A stretch of 51,278 nucleotides of DNA from positions 1-51,278 of the forward strand of contig NZ_PIPT01000012.1 in NCBI RefSeq assembly GCF_003987395.1. The letters run 5' to 3'. Below the pieces are notes generated by a model. The model did not search any database and had not been told where the DNA came from. It saw only the letters and a program-made list of their open reading frames with translations. The position numbers and the translations under genes were made by a program. The DNA comes from Pseudidiomarina aquimaris (GTDB lineage Bacteria > Pseudomonadota > Gammaproteobacteria > Enterobacterales > Alteromonadaceae). Positions 18,226 to 27,498 of the stretch are shown here, one piece after another (the stretch's first letter is position 1; the number at the start of each line of letters is the position of its first letter).

Positions 18226-19587
18226 ATGGCAAAAGCAAAAACGGCCTATGTGTGTAATGAGTGCGGTGCTGATTTTGTGCGCTGGCTGGGCCAGTGCACG
18301 GAATGCAAAGCGTGGAATTCGCTCAGTGAAGTACGTTTAGGGACAAGTAAAAGCGCAACAGTTGAGCGGCGAGGTTTTGCTGGCGCAACTCAAGCAAAAG
18401 TTCAGACACTTAGCGAAGTTGATTTAGAGGACTTGCCACGGTTCAGTTCGACCTATCAAGAATTTGACCGCGTTTTAGGTGGTGGCATTGTACCGGGTTC
18501 GGCGATTTTGATTGGAGGCTCGCCCGGTGCCGGCAAAAGTACATTATTGCTACAGACCATGTGTCAGCTTGCGGCGTCAATGAATACGCTCTACGTGACG
18601 GGCGAGGAATCGTTACAGCAGGTCGCGTTGCGGGCCCAACGTTTGGGGCTTCCCACTGATAAGTTACGCATGCTGGCAGAAACTTCGGTGGAGACGATTT
18701 GTGACTTAGCTGATCGTGAGCAGCCCCGCGTAATGGTGATTGACTCGATTCAAGTCATGCACCTTGCCGATATTCAGTCGGCGCCAGGTAGCGTATCGCA
18801 AGTGCGAGAGTCCGCGGCTTATTTGACTCGTTACGCCAAGCAAAAAGGTGTCGCCATCATCATGGTAGGTCACGTGACTAAGGATGGCTCCTTGGCGGGA
18901 CCTAAGGTGCTTGAGCACTGTATTGATGCCTCGATTTTGCTCGAAGGTACAGCTGATTCGCGCTTTCGTACCCTGCGCGGCCACAAAAACCGCTTTGGCC
19001 CAGCCAACGAGTTAGGCGTCTTTGCCATGACGGGGCAGGGCTTACGTGAGGTCAGTAACCCCTCGGCGATATTTTTGCAGCGCGGAGAAGAGCACGGCAA
19101 TGGTTCAGTCGTTATGGTTATTTGGGAAGGCACCCGGCCTTTGCTGGTTGAGTTGCAGGCGCTTGTTGACGCAAGTCAACTGGCAAATCCGCGACGTGTG
19201 GCGGTAGGAACTGAAGCGACGCGTCTGGCAATGTTATTGGCCGTATTGCATCGTCATGGCGGCCTGCATATGTCGGATCAAGACGTGTTCGTAAACGTTG
19301 TCGGTGGTGTACGCGTCACCGAGACCGGAGCGGATCTCGCATTGTTACTAGCCATCGTTTCGAGTTTCCGAGAGCAACCTTTGCCGCGCGATCTCATTGT
19401 TTTCGGCGAAGTCGGCTTAGCAGGTGAAATTCGCCCAGTACAAAACGGCCAAGCGCGACTGAATGAAGCGGCGAAACACGGTTTTACTCGTGCCATTGTA
19501 CCTGCCGGTAACCGGCCCAAGGATGCCATTCCGGGTATGGAAGTCATTGCGGTTAAAAACCTGCAGCAAGCGCTTGAGGCGATATAG
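18226..19587 (+). CDS. radA: DNA repair protein RadA
   Basis: RecA-like ATPase that promotes branch migration in recombinational repair. N-terminal zinc finger with C10-x2-C13 and C-x2-C (YVCNECG...GQCTECKAW), Walker A GGSPGAGKST, the RadA-specific KNRFG motif (GHKNRFGPANELG), and a C-terminal Lon-protease-like domain. The start at 18226 gives MAKAKTAYVCNECG, matching E. coli. A GTG at 18217 is better spaced from AAGGA and would add three residues, so either is possible. 453 residues, against 460 in E. coli. Overlaps the next gene by one base (TAGTG). Confidence 0.96.
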   Translation: MAKAKTAYVCNECGADFVRWLGQCTECKAWNSLSEVRLGTSKSATVERRGFAGATQAKVQTLSEVDLEDLPRFSSTYQEFDRVLGGGIVPGSAILIGGSPGAGKSTLLLQTMCQLAASMNTLYVTGEESLQQVALRAQRLGLPTDKLRMLAETSVETICDLADREQPRVMVIDSIQVMHLADIQSAPGSVSQVRESAAYLTRYAKQKGVAIIMVGHVTKDGSLAGPKVLEHCIDASILLEGTADSRFRTLRGHKNRFGPANELGVFAMTGQGLREVSNPSAIFLQRGEEHGNGSVVMVIWEGTRPLLVELQALVDASQLANPRRVAVGTEATRLAMLLAVLHRHGGLHMSDQDVFVNVVGGVRVTETGADLALLLAIVSSFREQPLPRDLIVFGEVGLAGEIRPVQNGQARLNEAAKHGFTRAIVPAGNRPKDAIPGMEVIAVKNLQQALEAI

Positions 19588-20297
19588 TGGTTACCGGCTT
19601 AGTGATAGCCAGTGTGATTGTCAGTCTGAACCCCTGCTTTGATGACTGGTTGCCACAATGGCTCGATGAGCGCTATCAGTTCGTGCCAACGACTATGCAT
19701 GGACAGCGCCTAGAGGCTATCTTGCAACAGCAACCTGACGTCGTTCTCACTGGAAGTTTTGTCAATCGCAGCCTAAGGCTGGCGCTCGAGGCGAGGGTTG
19801 AGCTCGTTACGATGCCTTATGTAACTACCCGCGAGGCGTGGGATGAGGCTTTGGATGATCTTGCTCAGCAACTGCAGCAAGAGCAACAGTTACAGCAATG
19901 GCGGGATGCGCAACAGCGTCAGCTACAACATGTTGACTTAGCCAGTCTAGGGAAGGTGCTGGTACTCATGCCGAATGCTTACACTTGGGGGCAGAACAGC
20001 TGGGTAGCAGAGCTTATCCAAAACCAGAATGGACAGCTATCGCCGCTGATGGGGGCAGGCCAGTTAGTGCGCTTAAGTTTAGAACAAGTGTTGTTGAGCA
20101 CTCCAGATACGGTGATCCTCGAAGGATTCTCGCAGGACTATGCTCGCGCCCACGACTGGTTGTGGCATCGTGCCGTACAAGACTGGTTAACCAAACGTCG
20201 CGTGCTGGAAGTTAGCGGCGATATTGCCGGATGTTCAGATATTCGCGCGGTGGATTACTTACAAAGCCTGATGAGCGAGCAAGGAGTGCCACAATGA
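19587..20297 (+). CDS. BtuF-like metal-chelate ABC substrate-binding protein, lacking a clear signal peptide
   Basis: 236 residues with the helical-backbone binding-protein fold of the BtuF/FecB group: VIVSLNPCFDDWLPQWL at the start, QQPDVVLTGSFVNRSL, a long helix rich in Gln (about 85-115), and a second lobe with VLVLMPNAYTWGQNSWV. The adjacent permease and ATPase genes support this. The oddity is the N-terminus: an in-frame TGA at 19575-19577 rules out an earlier start, and the only leader is about 13 hydrophobic residues with no positive charge. The mature domain starts almost at once. Either the signal was lost or secretion is atypical. Cobalamin is the likeliest ligand, but siderophore or haem cannot be excluded. 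Confidence 0.7.
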   Translation: MVTGLVIASVIVSLNPCFDDWLPQWLDERYQFVPTTMHGQRLEAILQQQPDVVLTGSFVNRSLRLALEARVELVTMPYVTTREAWDEALDDLAQQLQQEQQLQQWRDAQQRQLQHVDLASLGKVLVLMPNAYTWGQNSWVAELIQNQNGQLSPLMGAGQLVRLSLEQVLLSTPDTVILEGFSQDYARAHDWLWHRAVQDWLTKRRVLEVSGDIAGCSDIRAVDYLQSLMSEQGVPQ

Positions 20298-21250
20298 AGC
20301 GCTGGATCTGGGTGATTTTGTTGCCGACTCTCGCTCTAGCGATGCTATTGCATGTCATGATTGGTGCTGCGGGCTGGGGCATAAGTGTCTTAGGTGAGCA
20401 AGCGGCGATGATCATCTATGAATTGCGCCTGCCGAGGATGCTGTTGGCTTTATTGAATGGCATAGCGCTTGGCCTAGCAGGTGCGGTGTTACAGATCGTA
20501 TTTCGTAACCCCCTAGCGGAGCCGGGGATTACCGGCGTCGCGAGCGGCAGCGCACTTGCGGTCGTGGTAGTGCTCTATAGTGGCCTTGCGTTGCCCACCC
20601 TCTGGGCATTACCAGCGATTGGTATGCTAGGTGGGCTCCTGAGCTTAATCGCTCTGTGGCTGATCGCTGGCGGCAATACGACGGGCTTTCGTCTGATTCT
20701 AGCAGGTGTGGCCGTGGCATCGCTTGCTGGCGCTTTGGTGGCCTTGGTATTGAACTTAGCGCCAAACCCGTTTGCCTATTTGGAATGGAGTTTATGGCTG
20801 CTTGGGTCAGTCGCGAATCGTGGCTGGGAGCAGGTCTATCTGATGTTACCAAGCCTCTTCATCGCGGCTGCATTATTCGCTTGGCAACGCAGTTTTATTA
20901 ATGCACATATTTTTGATGCCGCAACCTTAGCGACGCTCGGTTTTCGGCAACGTGCATCAATGTGGTGGCTATTACTTGGTGTCACCTTACTGATTTCTGC
21001 CTCGGTTGTAACAGCAGGTGTAATCGGCTTTATTGGTTTATTAGCCCCGCATGCGGTGCGCTTACTTGGCGAACAGCGGCCCTTACCTCTGGTGGTAATG
21101 AGCGGCCTTTGTGGTGGCTTGTTGGTCGTTTTAATCGATGCCCTAGTCAAAGTCATTCCGACGACGGTAGAGCTCCAGTTAGGCGTCGTTGCTGCATTTT
21201 TAGGTGCCCCTTGGTTGATCTATTTACTGGCAAAACAGAGGCTGCAATGA
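20294..21250 (+). CDS. btuC: FecCD/BtuC-family ABC permease
   Basis: 318 residues with about ten hydrophobic segments. FecCD-family landmarks are present: LRLPRMLLALLNGIALGLAG near residue 45, FRNPLAEPGITGVASG, and VIGFIGLLAPHAVRLL near 260, followed by the coupling-helix region that contacts the ATPase. The start at 20294 overlaps the binding-protein stop (ATGA); the upstream alternative is inside that gene. It forms the membrane channel of a type II importer for a metal chelate, probably vitamin B12. The specific symbol is tentative. Confidence 0.85.
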   Translation: MKRWIWVILLPTLALAMLLHVMIGAAGWGISVLGEQAAMIIYELRLPRMLLALLNGIALGLAGAVLQIVFRNPLAEPGITGVASGSALAVVVVLYSGLALPTLWALPAIGMLGGLLSLIALWLIAGGNTTGFRLILAGVAVASLAGALVALVLNLAPNPFAYLEWSLWLLGSVANRGWEQVYLMLPSLFIAAALFAWQRSFINAHIFDAATLATLGFRQRASMWWLLLGVTLLISASVVTAGVIGFIGLLAPHAVRLLGEQRPLPLVVMSGLCGGLLVVLIDALVKVIPTTVELQLGVVAAFLGAPWLIYLLAKQRLQ

Positions 21251-21999
21251 GTTTAGTCAGTCAACAACTTAGTTATGGTACACGGCTTAAGAATGTCAGT
21301 TTTACTGTGCCTGAGGGGCAATTAGTCGGCATCATCGGCGCCAACGGAGCAGGAAAAACAACCTTGCTACATACCCTGACCGGACAGTTAGCGCCGAGTG
21401 CCGGAAGTGTACACTTCGCCGGTGTCGATATCTCCCAACTGGAACCATTACAACGTCGTCAGTTATTTGGCTTTCTGCCGCAAAACCCAAGCGCGCATGC
21501 GGAAGTGAGCGTTGCTCATTTTCTACAAAGCGGACTGGTTAACTTGCCACTAAAAGTATCGGCGTCAGAAGAGCTGGCGCGCGTCGTTAAGCTTTTGCAG
21601 TTGGAAAACTATTTGGCGCGGCCTTTTACGCAATTATCTGGAGGCGAACAGCGACGTGTACAGCTGGCGCGGGCATTGCTTGGCGATCAGCCTTGGCTGG
21701 TTTGTGATGAACCCACAGCGAGTTTAGATTTGCACTATCAGTTGCATGTCATGCAATTACTTAAAAGCTTAGCCGCGCAAGGTAAAACCATAACGGTTGC
21801 CCTGCATGACTTGAGCTTAGCGGCCCGGTTTTGTGATCAGCTTGTGCTCTTACGCCACGGAGCACTGCTTGCGGCGGATCAGCCCGCAGCGGTGCTTACG
21901 GACGCCAACTTAGCCCAGGCTTTCGGAATTAAAGCGCGTTGGTTATGCACCGAACAAGGGGTAGCGTTACTCCCCTCATTGCTCGATGACCAAGATTAA
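21247..21999 (+). CDS. btuD: ABC transporter ATPase of the BtuD/FecE type
   Basis: 250 residues with Walker A GANGAGKTT (31-39), Q-loop Gln79 in LPQNP, signature LSGGEQRR (from 130), Walker B WLVCDEP with D154/E155, and H-loop in VALHDLSLA. Closest in style to BtuD/HmuV/FecE. Overlaps the permease by 3 bp. It completes the importer operon that reads through from radA, and its last 4 bases overlap the convergent S41 protease gene. Substrate assignment to B12 is inference. Confidence 0.87.
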   Translation: MSLVSQQLSYGTRLKNVSFTVPEGQLVGIIGANGAGKTTLLHTLTGQLAPSAGSVHFAGVDISQLEPLQRRQLFGFLPQNPSAHAEVSVAHFLQSGLVNLPLKVSASEELARVVKLLQLENYLARPFTQLSGGEQRRVQLARALLGDQPWLVCDEPTASLDLHYQLHVMQLLKSLAAQGKTITVALHDLSLAARFCDQLVLLRHGALLAADQPAAVLTDANLAQAFGIKARWLCTEQGVALLPSLLDDQD

Positions 22000-23321
22000 A
22001 ATTCACGTCGCCATTGTTCGAGTAGATTTGCCGCCCTTACTGGTTTGTCCTTATCGGACAACCAAGCTTGTTGTGCACTCGTTTGTGCGCTAGGGCTACA
22101 GTTATCAAAGCTAATATAATGCTTCGCTTCATCTAACAGCGGATCACCATTTACCCCCCAGTCCCCGACTAAACGGTCGGCAGCTGCGCATTGTGGCATC
22201 AAACCGTCAAAGTAGCGTCCCTCGCCATCAGCATTGACTGTCTCGAAGTTAATAACGAAGCTGCGTTTGTCGCAGAAGGGTTGCGGTGATTGTCCGACAG
22301 GCTTACCGCAGGTCGGTTGTCCAATCACAACCACGTCGATATAAGGCTTGAGCCCATTAATGATCAGCTCAGATGATGAACAGCTCGCGCCGGTCGTAAG
22401 AACGAAGACTCGTTCGAGATTGAGTTGCTGCACGCCGTCCACCAACTGGAACAGCGAGGTATTATTTCGATCAGAGTTTTTATCGTTGTAGATGAGCGAC
22501 ACAAATGGGTTGCCCATGACATTATTGCCGGCCGCTTGCGTTGCTGCTTGGTTAGCGTAGCGAATGAGTCCACCACCGTTGTAGCGTACATCGATAATCA
22601 GCTCGTCAACGCCTACTAGCGCATTGTAAGCGCTATTTAAATCAGCGCCAGTGCGGTCGATAAAGCTATTAAGCACGTAATAACCGATATCTTTACCATC
22701 TTGTGCGAAGCGTTCGATAGCGAGCACAGTGTTGGTTTCAACGGCCGTTTTGGTGATCACATCGGTTTGCTCAGCGCCACTGGGCTTAGCCCAGCGAAAT
22801 GTTATTGCTGTACCTTCTTCAGCGGGACCCAAAGCCGAGTTTAACGTGCCGTTGGCAATCAAAGTCGCTACGGCAACACCATCGATTTCAAGGATCTCGT
22901 CACCACGTGACATCCCTGCGGTTGCTGCTGGTGAGTCGGCAAAAACATAGTTGATAAAGAGTCCTGAGCCCACGACGCGAGTAGAAAAGCCAAAGCCTAC
23001 ATATTCGGCATTAACGAAACGTTCTTGGTATTCCTGCTCTGTTAAGACATAACTGAAACGGTCTTGCGGGCTGCGAATGGCATCGAGGAGTGCAAAAACG
23101 GATGAATAGTCGGTCGGATCGATATTGGCCGGAATATCTTCATACCAAAAGTAGTTTTCCCTCATGTAATCGAGGAAAAAAGCATTTTGTTCGTTGACGG
23201 AACAGCTGCCGGTATCAACTGAGCCATTCCCAGAGCCACCACCACCGCCGCAGCTCGCAAGTAGCGGCAGTCCACATAGCAAAGCGAGGCTTCGTGCGAG
23301 TTTATTATAGGTCATTGACAT
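21996..23321 (-). CDS. S41-family (tail-specific/CtpA-like) protease lipoprotein
   Basis: 441 residues. Lipoprotein signal with lipobox LLASC (lipidated Cys24) followed by a glycine-rich linker, then an N-terminal helical region. A PDZ-like domain (about 105-190) carries AGMSRGDEILEIDGV. The catalytic domain has ELIIDVRYNGGG, the serine region TTGASCSSSE (Ser315 by spacing) and Lys340 in TCGKPVG, 25 residues later, the spacing of the CtpA Ser/Lys dyad. The rest of the domain is unusually rich in Cys (about six), suggesting disulfides in the periplasm or outside. Ribosome binding site AGGAG before the ATG. Substrate unknown. Confidence 0.88.
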   Translation of the reverse strand: MSMTYNKLARSLALLCGLPLLASCGGGGGSGNGSVDTGSCSVNEQNAFFLDYMRENYFWYEDIPANIDPTDYSSVFALLDAIRSPQDRFSYVLTEQEYQERFVNAEYVGFGFSTRVVGSGLFINYVFADSPAATAGMSRGDEILEIDGVAVATLIANGTLNSALGPAEEGTAITFRWAKPSGAEQTDVITKTAVETNTVLAIERFAQDGKDIGYYVLNSFIDRTGADLNSAYNALVGVDELIIDVRYNGGGLIRYANQAATQAAGNNVMGNPFVSLIYNDKNSDRNNTSLFQLVDGVQQLNLERVFVLTTGASCSSSELIINGLKPYIDVVVIGQPTCGKPVGQSPQPFCDKRSFVINFETVNADGEGRYFDGLMPQCAAADRLVGDWGVNGDPLLDEAKHYISFDNCSPSAQTSAQQAWLSDKDKPVRAANLLEQWRREF

Positions 23322-23463
23322 GGTCGGCTCCTGAAATACTCTGTCTACTCTTTATATATCGCCTTGTCACGAACAAGTCTAGTCACTCAATTGAATAGTG
23401 ACGTCTTGCATATTTTTTGGCAAACTGCCTCCTTTCATACGTATCAAGTGCAGCGGAAGTTCT

Positions 23464-24477
23464 ATGACAGCAGTAATGATTGACCTCGAGGGTACTGAGT
23501 TAACGCAAGTTGAGCGCGAATTAGTGGCTCACCCCGCGGTCGGCGGCGTGATTTTCTTTACTCGAAACTTCGCCTCACAAGAGCAACTGCAAGAATTGGT
23601 CCGACAGACACGCGCTGCTGCGAGTAGCCCGCTTGTTCTTGCGGTTGATCACGAAGGCGGAAGGGTGCAACGCTTTCGCGAAGGTTTTTCATCTATTCCT
23701 GCGATGGGAAAAATTCTCCCGCAAAGTAGTTCTCTCGAAGAGGCGCAGCACATTTGCCAGGAGTTAGGCTGGTTGATGGCAAGCGAAGTGCTGGCGATGG
23801 ATATTGATATCAGTTTCGCGCCGGTCCTCGATATAAACGGCATTAGTGAAGTGATAGGCGAGCGGGCTTTTGCCTCTTCGGCGGAACAGGTGTCATTGTT
23901 GGCGCGGTCATGGATTAAAGGCATGCATCACGCTGGTATGAAGGTGACCGGTAAGCACTTCCCAGGCCACGGTTCAGTGCAAGCCGACTCGCACATTGCT
24001 GCCCCTGTCGATGAGCGGCCATGGGAAGCAATTCTCAAGACCGACCTTCCGCCGTTTGTCGAACTTGCCAATTGTCTTGACGCAATTATGCCGGCACATG
24101 TTATCTATCCTGATATTGATGATAAACCAGCAGGCTTTTCAGAGCGCTGGTTGCAGCATATCTTGCGTGCCCAGTTGGGTTTCAAAGGTGTGATCTTTAG
24201 CGATGATTTGGCGATGGCAGCAGCGCACGCTGCGGGTGATATGCCTGATCGAGCGCGTGCTGCGTTACGTGCCGGCTGCGACATGGTCCTTGCGTGTAAT
24301 GACCGCAGCGGCGCCGAGGCAGTTCTTACGGCGATGGAAAGTGAGTTAGCCGCTATCGACCGACAGCCCAACAGCTGTTATGAACGTCTCGCTAAGCGCG
24401 CCGCATTAGGCATGCCAATGTTACGCAATCATCCGCGCTGGCATCAGGCTCAAGCACTGCTTCAGCGCTTCTCTTAA
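23464..24477 (+). CDS. nagZ: Beta-N-acetylhexosaminidase NagZ
   Basis: Cytoplasmic family GH3 enzyme that removes GlcNAc from anhydromuropeptides in cell-wall recycling. The start at 23464 gives MTAVMIDLEG, matching E. coli MGPVMLDVEG, and GGAAG precedes it. 337 residues against 341. Visible motifs: AVDHEGGRVQRFREGF, the NagZ loop KHFPGHGSVQADSH with catalytic His177, and the nucleophile Asp in IFSDDLAM (D247/D248). Next to the convergent queC with only 6 bp between stops. Confidence 0.96.
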   Translation: MTAVMIDLEGTELTQVERELVAHPAVGGVIFFTRNFASQEQLQELVRQTRAAASSPLVLAVDHEGGRVQRFREGFSSIPAMGKILPQSSSLEEAQHICQELGWLMASEVLAMDIDISFAPVLDINGISEVIGERAFASSAEQVSLLARSWIKGMHHAGMKVTGKHFPGHGSVQADSHIAAPVDERPWEAILKTDLPPFVELANCLDAIMPAHVIYPDIDDKPAGFSERWLQHILRAQLGFKGVIFSDDLAMAAAHAAGDMPDRARAALRAGCDMVLACNDRSGAEAVLTAMESELAAIDRQPNSCYERLAKRAALGMPMLRNHPRWHQAQALLQRFS

Positions 24478-24483
24478 AGCTTG

Positions 24484-25143
24484 CTATGATTCGTAGCTAA
24501 GCGGGTCTGTGGCGTTATTCGCAGCGAAAGCTTCTAAGCGTTCAACACATGCGCCACACTTGCCACAGGCTTTTTCGCGGCCATTGTAGCAGGTCCACGT
24601 GTTGCTATAGTCGAGGCCCATGGCTAGGCCGTCGCGCAGGATTTCAGCCTTGTCATTGGCAAGATAGGGAACCGCAATCTCAACGGGTTCATAATTCGCG
24701 ATCTTGCTCACCTCATTCATGCGTTGAACGAATTCTGGACGACAATCAGGGTAGATCGCATGGTCGCCGGAGTGCGCGCCATAGTAGACGGCTTCTGCCC
24801 CTATTGAGACGGCATAACCAATCGCCAGTGATAGCAAGATCATGTTGCGATTCGGAACCACCGTGGATTGCATGGATGCCTCTTCATAATGCCCTTCAGG
24901 AATATCAGTCGTGTTAGAGGTCAGTGAACTATTCGCAATAAGCTCGTTTATCGCAGTAATGTCGACGACTTTGTGCGGTACGTTAAGTGCATTCGTAACT
25001 TTACGAGCGACTTCAAGCTCTTTTACGTGGCGTTGGCCGTAATTGAAACTCAAGCCATAGACCTCGTGTCCATCGCGCAACGCACGATGTAATACGGTAA
25101 ATGAGTCCATACCGCCGGAATAGATAACTACCACCTTTGCCAT
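24484..25143 (-). CDS. queC: 7-cyano-7-deazaguanine synthase QueC
   Basis: Converts 7-carboxy-7-deazaguanine to preQ0 with ATP and ammonia in queuosine synthesis. 219 residues with the PP-loop SGGMDS (9-14) and the C-terminal zinc site of four cysteines C185, C193, C196 and C199 ([19 protein letters not shown]). Divergent from queE, which makes its substrate. queD and queF are not in the window. Confidence 0.97.
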   Translation of the reverse strand: MAKVVVIYSGGMDSFTVLHRALRDGHEVYGLSFNYGQRHVKELEVARKVTNALNVPHKVVDITAINELIANSSLTSNTTDIPEGHYEEASMQSTVVPNRNMILLSLAIGYAVSIGAEAVYYGAHSGDHAIYPDCRPEFVQRMNEVSKIANYEPVEIAVPYLANDKAEILRDGLAMGLDYSNTWTCYNGREKACGKCGACVERLEAFAANNATDPLSYES

Positions 25144-25185
25144 AACAGAATTCCTTGTGACTACTTAATTACGTCTAATTTGAGG

Positions 25186-25191
25186 TACAAT
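25186..25191 (+). promoter_or_regulatory. Candidate -10 box for queE
   Basis: TACAAT in the 74-bp divergent queC-queE gap, 26 bp before the queE ATG. No good -35 lies at 17 bp. No preQ1 riboswitch structure was recognised. Confidence 0.35.
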
Positions 25192-25217
25192 AGCGTCATA
25201 GTTTACCGCAAAACAGG

Positions 25218-25904
25218 ATGAATCCCATTAGTACGCGCTATCCAATCAACGAATTGTTTGAAACCATCCAAGGTGAAGGCTTCTACACCGGTACCCCAGC
25301 GATTTTCTTACGCTTGCAAGGGTGTCCAGTGGGTTGCCCTTGGTGTGACACGCAACATACTTGGGATAAAGCAGCTGAGGATCAGGTTGAACTGGAAACC
25401 GTTCTAAATAAATCATCTGCAACCTCGCAATGGGCGGAGCTTTCAGCGACAGAGGTACTTGCAGCATTCAAGCAGCAAGGCTTTCATGCTAAGCACGTTG
25501 TGATAACCGGTGGCGAGCCGGCAATGTACGATTTGCGTGAGCTAGCACAGGTATTAGAGGCTGCGGGGTATGCTTTGCAGATTGAAACGAGCGGTACCTA
25601 TGAGCTCAAAGTTTCAGCGGGAACTTGGGTAACCGTCTCACCAAAATTAGATATGCCAGGTGGTTTTCTAGTTCGCCCAGACTGTATGAAACGTGCGAAC
25701 GAAATAAAACACCCTGTGGCGATGCAAAAGCATATTGATGCTCTTGATAATCTCCTCGAAAAATGTCCGCCGGCCGCGGGCACGATCATCTCTTTACAGC
25801 CAATATCCCAGCGTCCTCGCGCGACTGAACTCGCGATCAAAACCTGCATCGAACGTAACTGGCGTTTGTCAGTGCAATTACACAAGTATCTTCACATCGA
25901 GTAA
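25218..25904 (+). CDS. queE: 7-carboxy-7-deazaguanine synthase QueE
   Basis: Radical SAM enzyme that contracts 6-carboxytetrahydropterin to 7-carboxy-7-deazaguanine. 228 residues. The start of the protein (RYPINELFETIQGEGFYTG) matches the family. The cluster motif is C36-x3-C40-x2-C43 (GCPVGCPWCDT), followed by the SAM-binding ITGGEPAMYD. The ribosome binding site is poor (AGG directly against the ATG), but no other start keeps the conserved N-terminus. Divergent from queC. Confidence 0.96.
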   Translation: MNPISTRYPINELFETIQGEGFYTGTPAIFLRLQGCPVGCPWCDTQHTWDKAAEDQVELETVLNKSSATSQWAELSATEVLAAFKQQGFHAKHVVITGGEPAMYDLRELAQVLEAAGYALQIETSGTYELKVSAGTWVTVSPKLDMPGGFLVRPDCMKRANEIKHPVAMQKHIDALDNLLEKCPPAAGTIISLQPISQRPRATELAIKTCIERNWRLSVQLHKYLHIE

Positions 25905-25996
25905 GCCTCAGCTTCTTTTCCATTTGCTTTGCCTGCATGCGGCTATAGTTGGGTTGTTCAATACTGAATACCTGTTAACTTTCGCAAGGAGGCATT

Positions 25997-26296
25997 ATGC
26001 AACATGGACGTTCTTACTTTACTCCGGTCGTAGCGCGCACACATTGTCTAGGTCAGGGCATGACCGAGTACATCATCATCGTTGCGCTTATTGCGGTTGC
26101 TGCCATTGGTGTCTATTCATTGCTGGGCAAAACCGTTCGTAATCAAGTTTCTGGCATTGCACATGAAGTCAGTGGTCAGAACTCGTCACAGCAGTTAAAC
26201 GAAGCACGTTCGAGTGCACGCCGTTCGGGAACGGTGGCGAAACAAGATGTCAATCTAGGCAATTACGATGAAGCAACTGAGTCGGGAAGTAACTGA
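25997..26296 (+). CDS. flp: Flp-type (type IVb) prepilin
   Basis: A 99-residue protein that opens the Tad pilus locus. It has a long basic leader ending in G19, then Q20 and the hydrophobic pilin helix. Glutamate falls at +5 (E24) and tyrosine at +6 (Y25) after the predicted G|Q cleavage, the diagnostic Glu-Tyr pair of Flp pilins. The tail (about 60-99) is polar and Ser/Gln-rich. Excellent ribosome binding site AAGGAGG at 25986-25992, stronger than those of the genes that follow, as expected for a major subunit. The longer tail suggests it could instead be a TadE-like minor pilin. It shares one base with the next gene (TGATG). Confidence 0.75.
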   Translation: MQHGRSYFTPVVARTHCLGQGMTEYIIIVALIAVAAIGVYSLLGKTVRNQVSGIAHEVSGQNSSQQLNEARSSARRSGTVAKQDVNLGNYDEATESGSN

Positions 26297-27498
26297 TGCG
26301 CGGCAATGGTTTCACGACGCTCTGGCTGCTTCCTATTTTACTGGGGCTGATGCTTTTGCTGTTGGGCTTGCTTGCCCGCAGTGAAGCCTTGCGCAACAGC
26401 TGGTATCAGCAGACCGTAGCTGACAACATGGCGAGTTCTGCCGCGACCCTGCTGGCACGAGAAATGAATCTACTAGCCATAACCAATCGCGCACTGTTAG
26501 CGAACGAGTTAACCGTGGCACAGTTGCTAGGTTTGGCGAGCTGGTTTCAAATGATGAAGGATGTAGCGGATCGCAGTGCCATGGCCTCATCGTGGATTCC
26601 TTACCTCAATGCGATTACGCGAAACATTGCGAATGTCGTGCAAAATATTGAGCGTCCGTTCTATCAGGTATTACAAGCCGTAATGTACTTCCAGCGCATG
26701 GTCACTAATGCGCTACGCGCAACGCAGTGGTATGCGCGGGTGGGGTTTGCAATGACCCTGCCAAAAACCATGGAGCAAATTATGGCCAAGCATGAATTGC
26801 CGCAAAGCCAACGGAAATGGCAATTATTACATGCGCCTGGCATCGTCCCTGTCCCATGGCTGTGGTGGACTTATATTCCAGCCCAAACCTCGGGTTCTGA
26901 TCAAAAACTTGCTCACCGTCTAATGCTGCACAGTCTCGATCCGTTTTCAAAGAAGCGTAGCTATGAGTGGTTTGATGCAGTACAAATTGAAGTTGAAAAA
27001 GCGGGCGGAGCGCGATTACAGGAGGCCAACAACGGCGAATGGACGTGGCAAAGCATGGACACGGTTTCGATTCATGTTAGAGGGTTACTTGACTCCGATG
27101 AATACCCTTGGGGCGATGGTGCTACCTATCTCGGCGATGAAATTGCGGACTTGAGTGCGCAAGACTTTGGCCAAACGTCCAAGATAAATCCTACCGCAAC
27201 TAAGTGGGGGCTGTCTGATCAAGATAGCTTTGCTGGCGGTGCCCAACGCTTTCGCTATTTCAACAGAGAAAGTCTGGAGCCCGACGATTGGCCCAGCGTG
27301 ATTGTCGTGTTGCCGCAGGCGGTAGCTAAGGCTGGAGTCGTCTATTCGCGCCCCTCGACGTGGTTTCCTCGCGCCGATGAGCAACACGAACAAGCAAATC
27401 TGTTCAACTCCCTGTGGCAGAGTCAGCTTCAATCGCTGTCACAGTTTGAGCGTACTTTGTTAAGCACGCAGTATAGGTATTCTCATGCAAGTTTCTAA
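26296..27498 (+). CDS. TadG-like pilus-associated membrane protein
   Basis: 400 residues with a single N-terminal membrane helix (about 8-27, very Leu-rich) after a short MRGNGF leader, then a large non-cytoplasmic domain without cysteines. This layout and its place right after the pilin resemble the putative Flp pilus-assembly TadG-like proteins. I see no von Willebrand A motif, which true TadG often carries. G5-F6 could be a prepilin-type cleavage site without Glu5. The stop overlaps the next gene by 14 bp. Confidence 0.55.
   Translation: MRGNGFTTLWLLPILLGLMLLLLGLLARSEALRNSWYQQTVADNMASSAATLLAREMNLLAITNRALLANELTVAQLLGLASWFQMMKDVADRSAMASSWIPYLNAITRNIANVVQNIERPFYQVLQAVMYFQRMVTNALRATQWYARVGFAMTLPKTMEQIMAKHELPQSQRKWQLLHAPGIVPVPWLWWTYIPAQTSGSDQKLAHRLMLHSLDPFSKKRSYEWFDAVQIEVEKAGGARLQEANNGEWTWQSMDTVSIHVRGLLDSDEYPWGDGATYLGDEIADLSAQDFGQTSKINPTATKWGLSDQDSFAGGAQRFRYFNRESLEPDDWPSVIVVLPQAVAKAGVVYSRPSTWFPRADEQHEQANLFNSLWQSQLQSLSQFERTLLSTQYRYSHASF

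Noticed and set aside
19570-19600. Cobalamin riboswitch before the BtuF-like gene
   Set aside because: The gene overlaps the radA stop codon, so there is no room for a leader.
25144-25217. PreQ1 riboswitch upstream of queE or queC
   Set aside because: The 74-bp gap lacks the preQ1 hairpin and the A-rich tail; only ordinary promoter-like sequence is seen.
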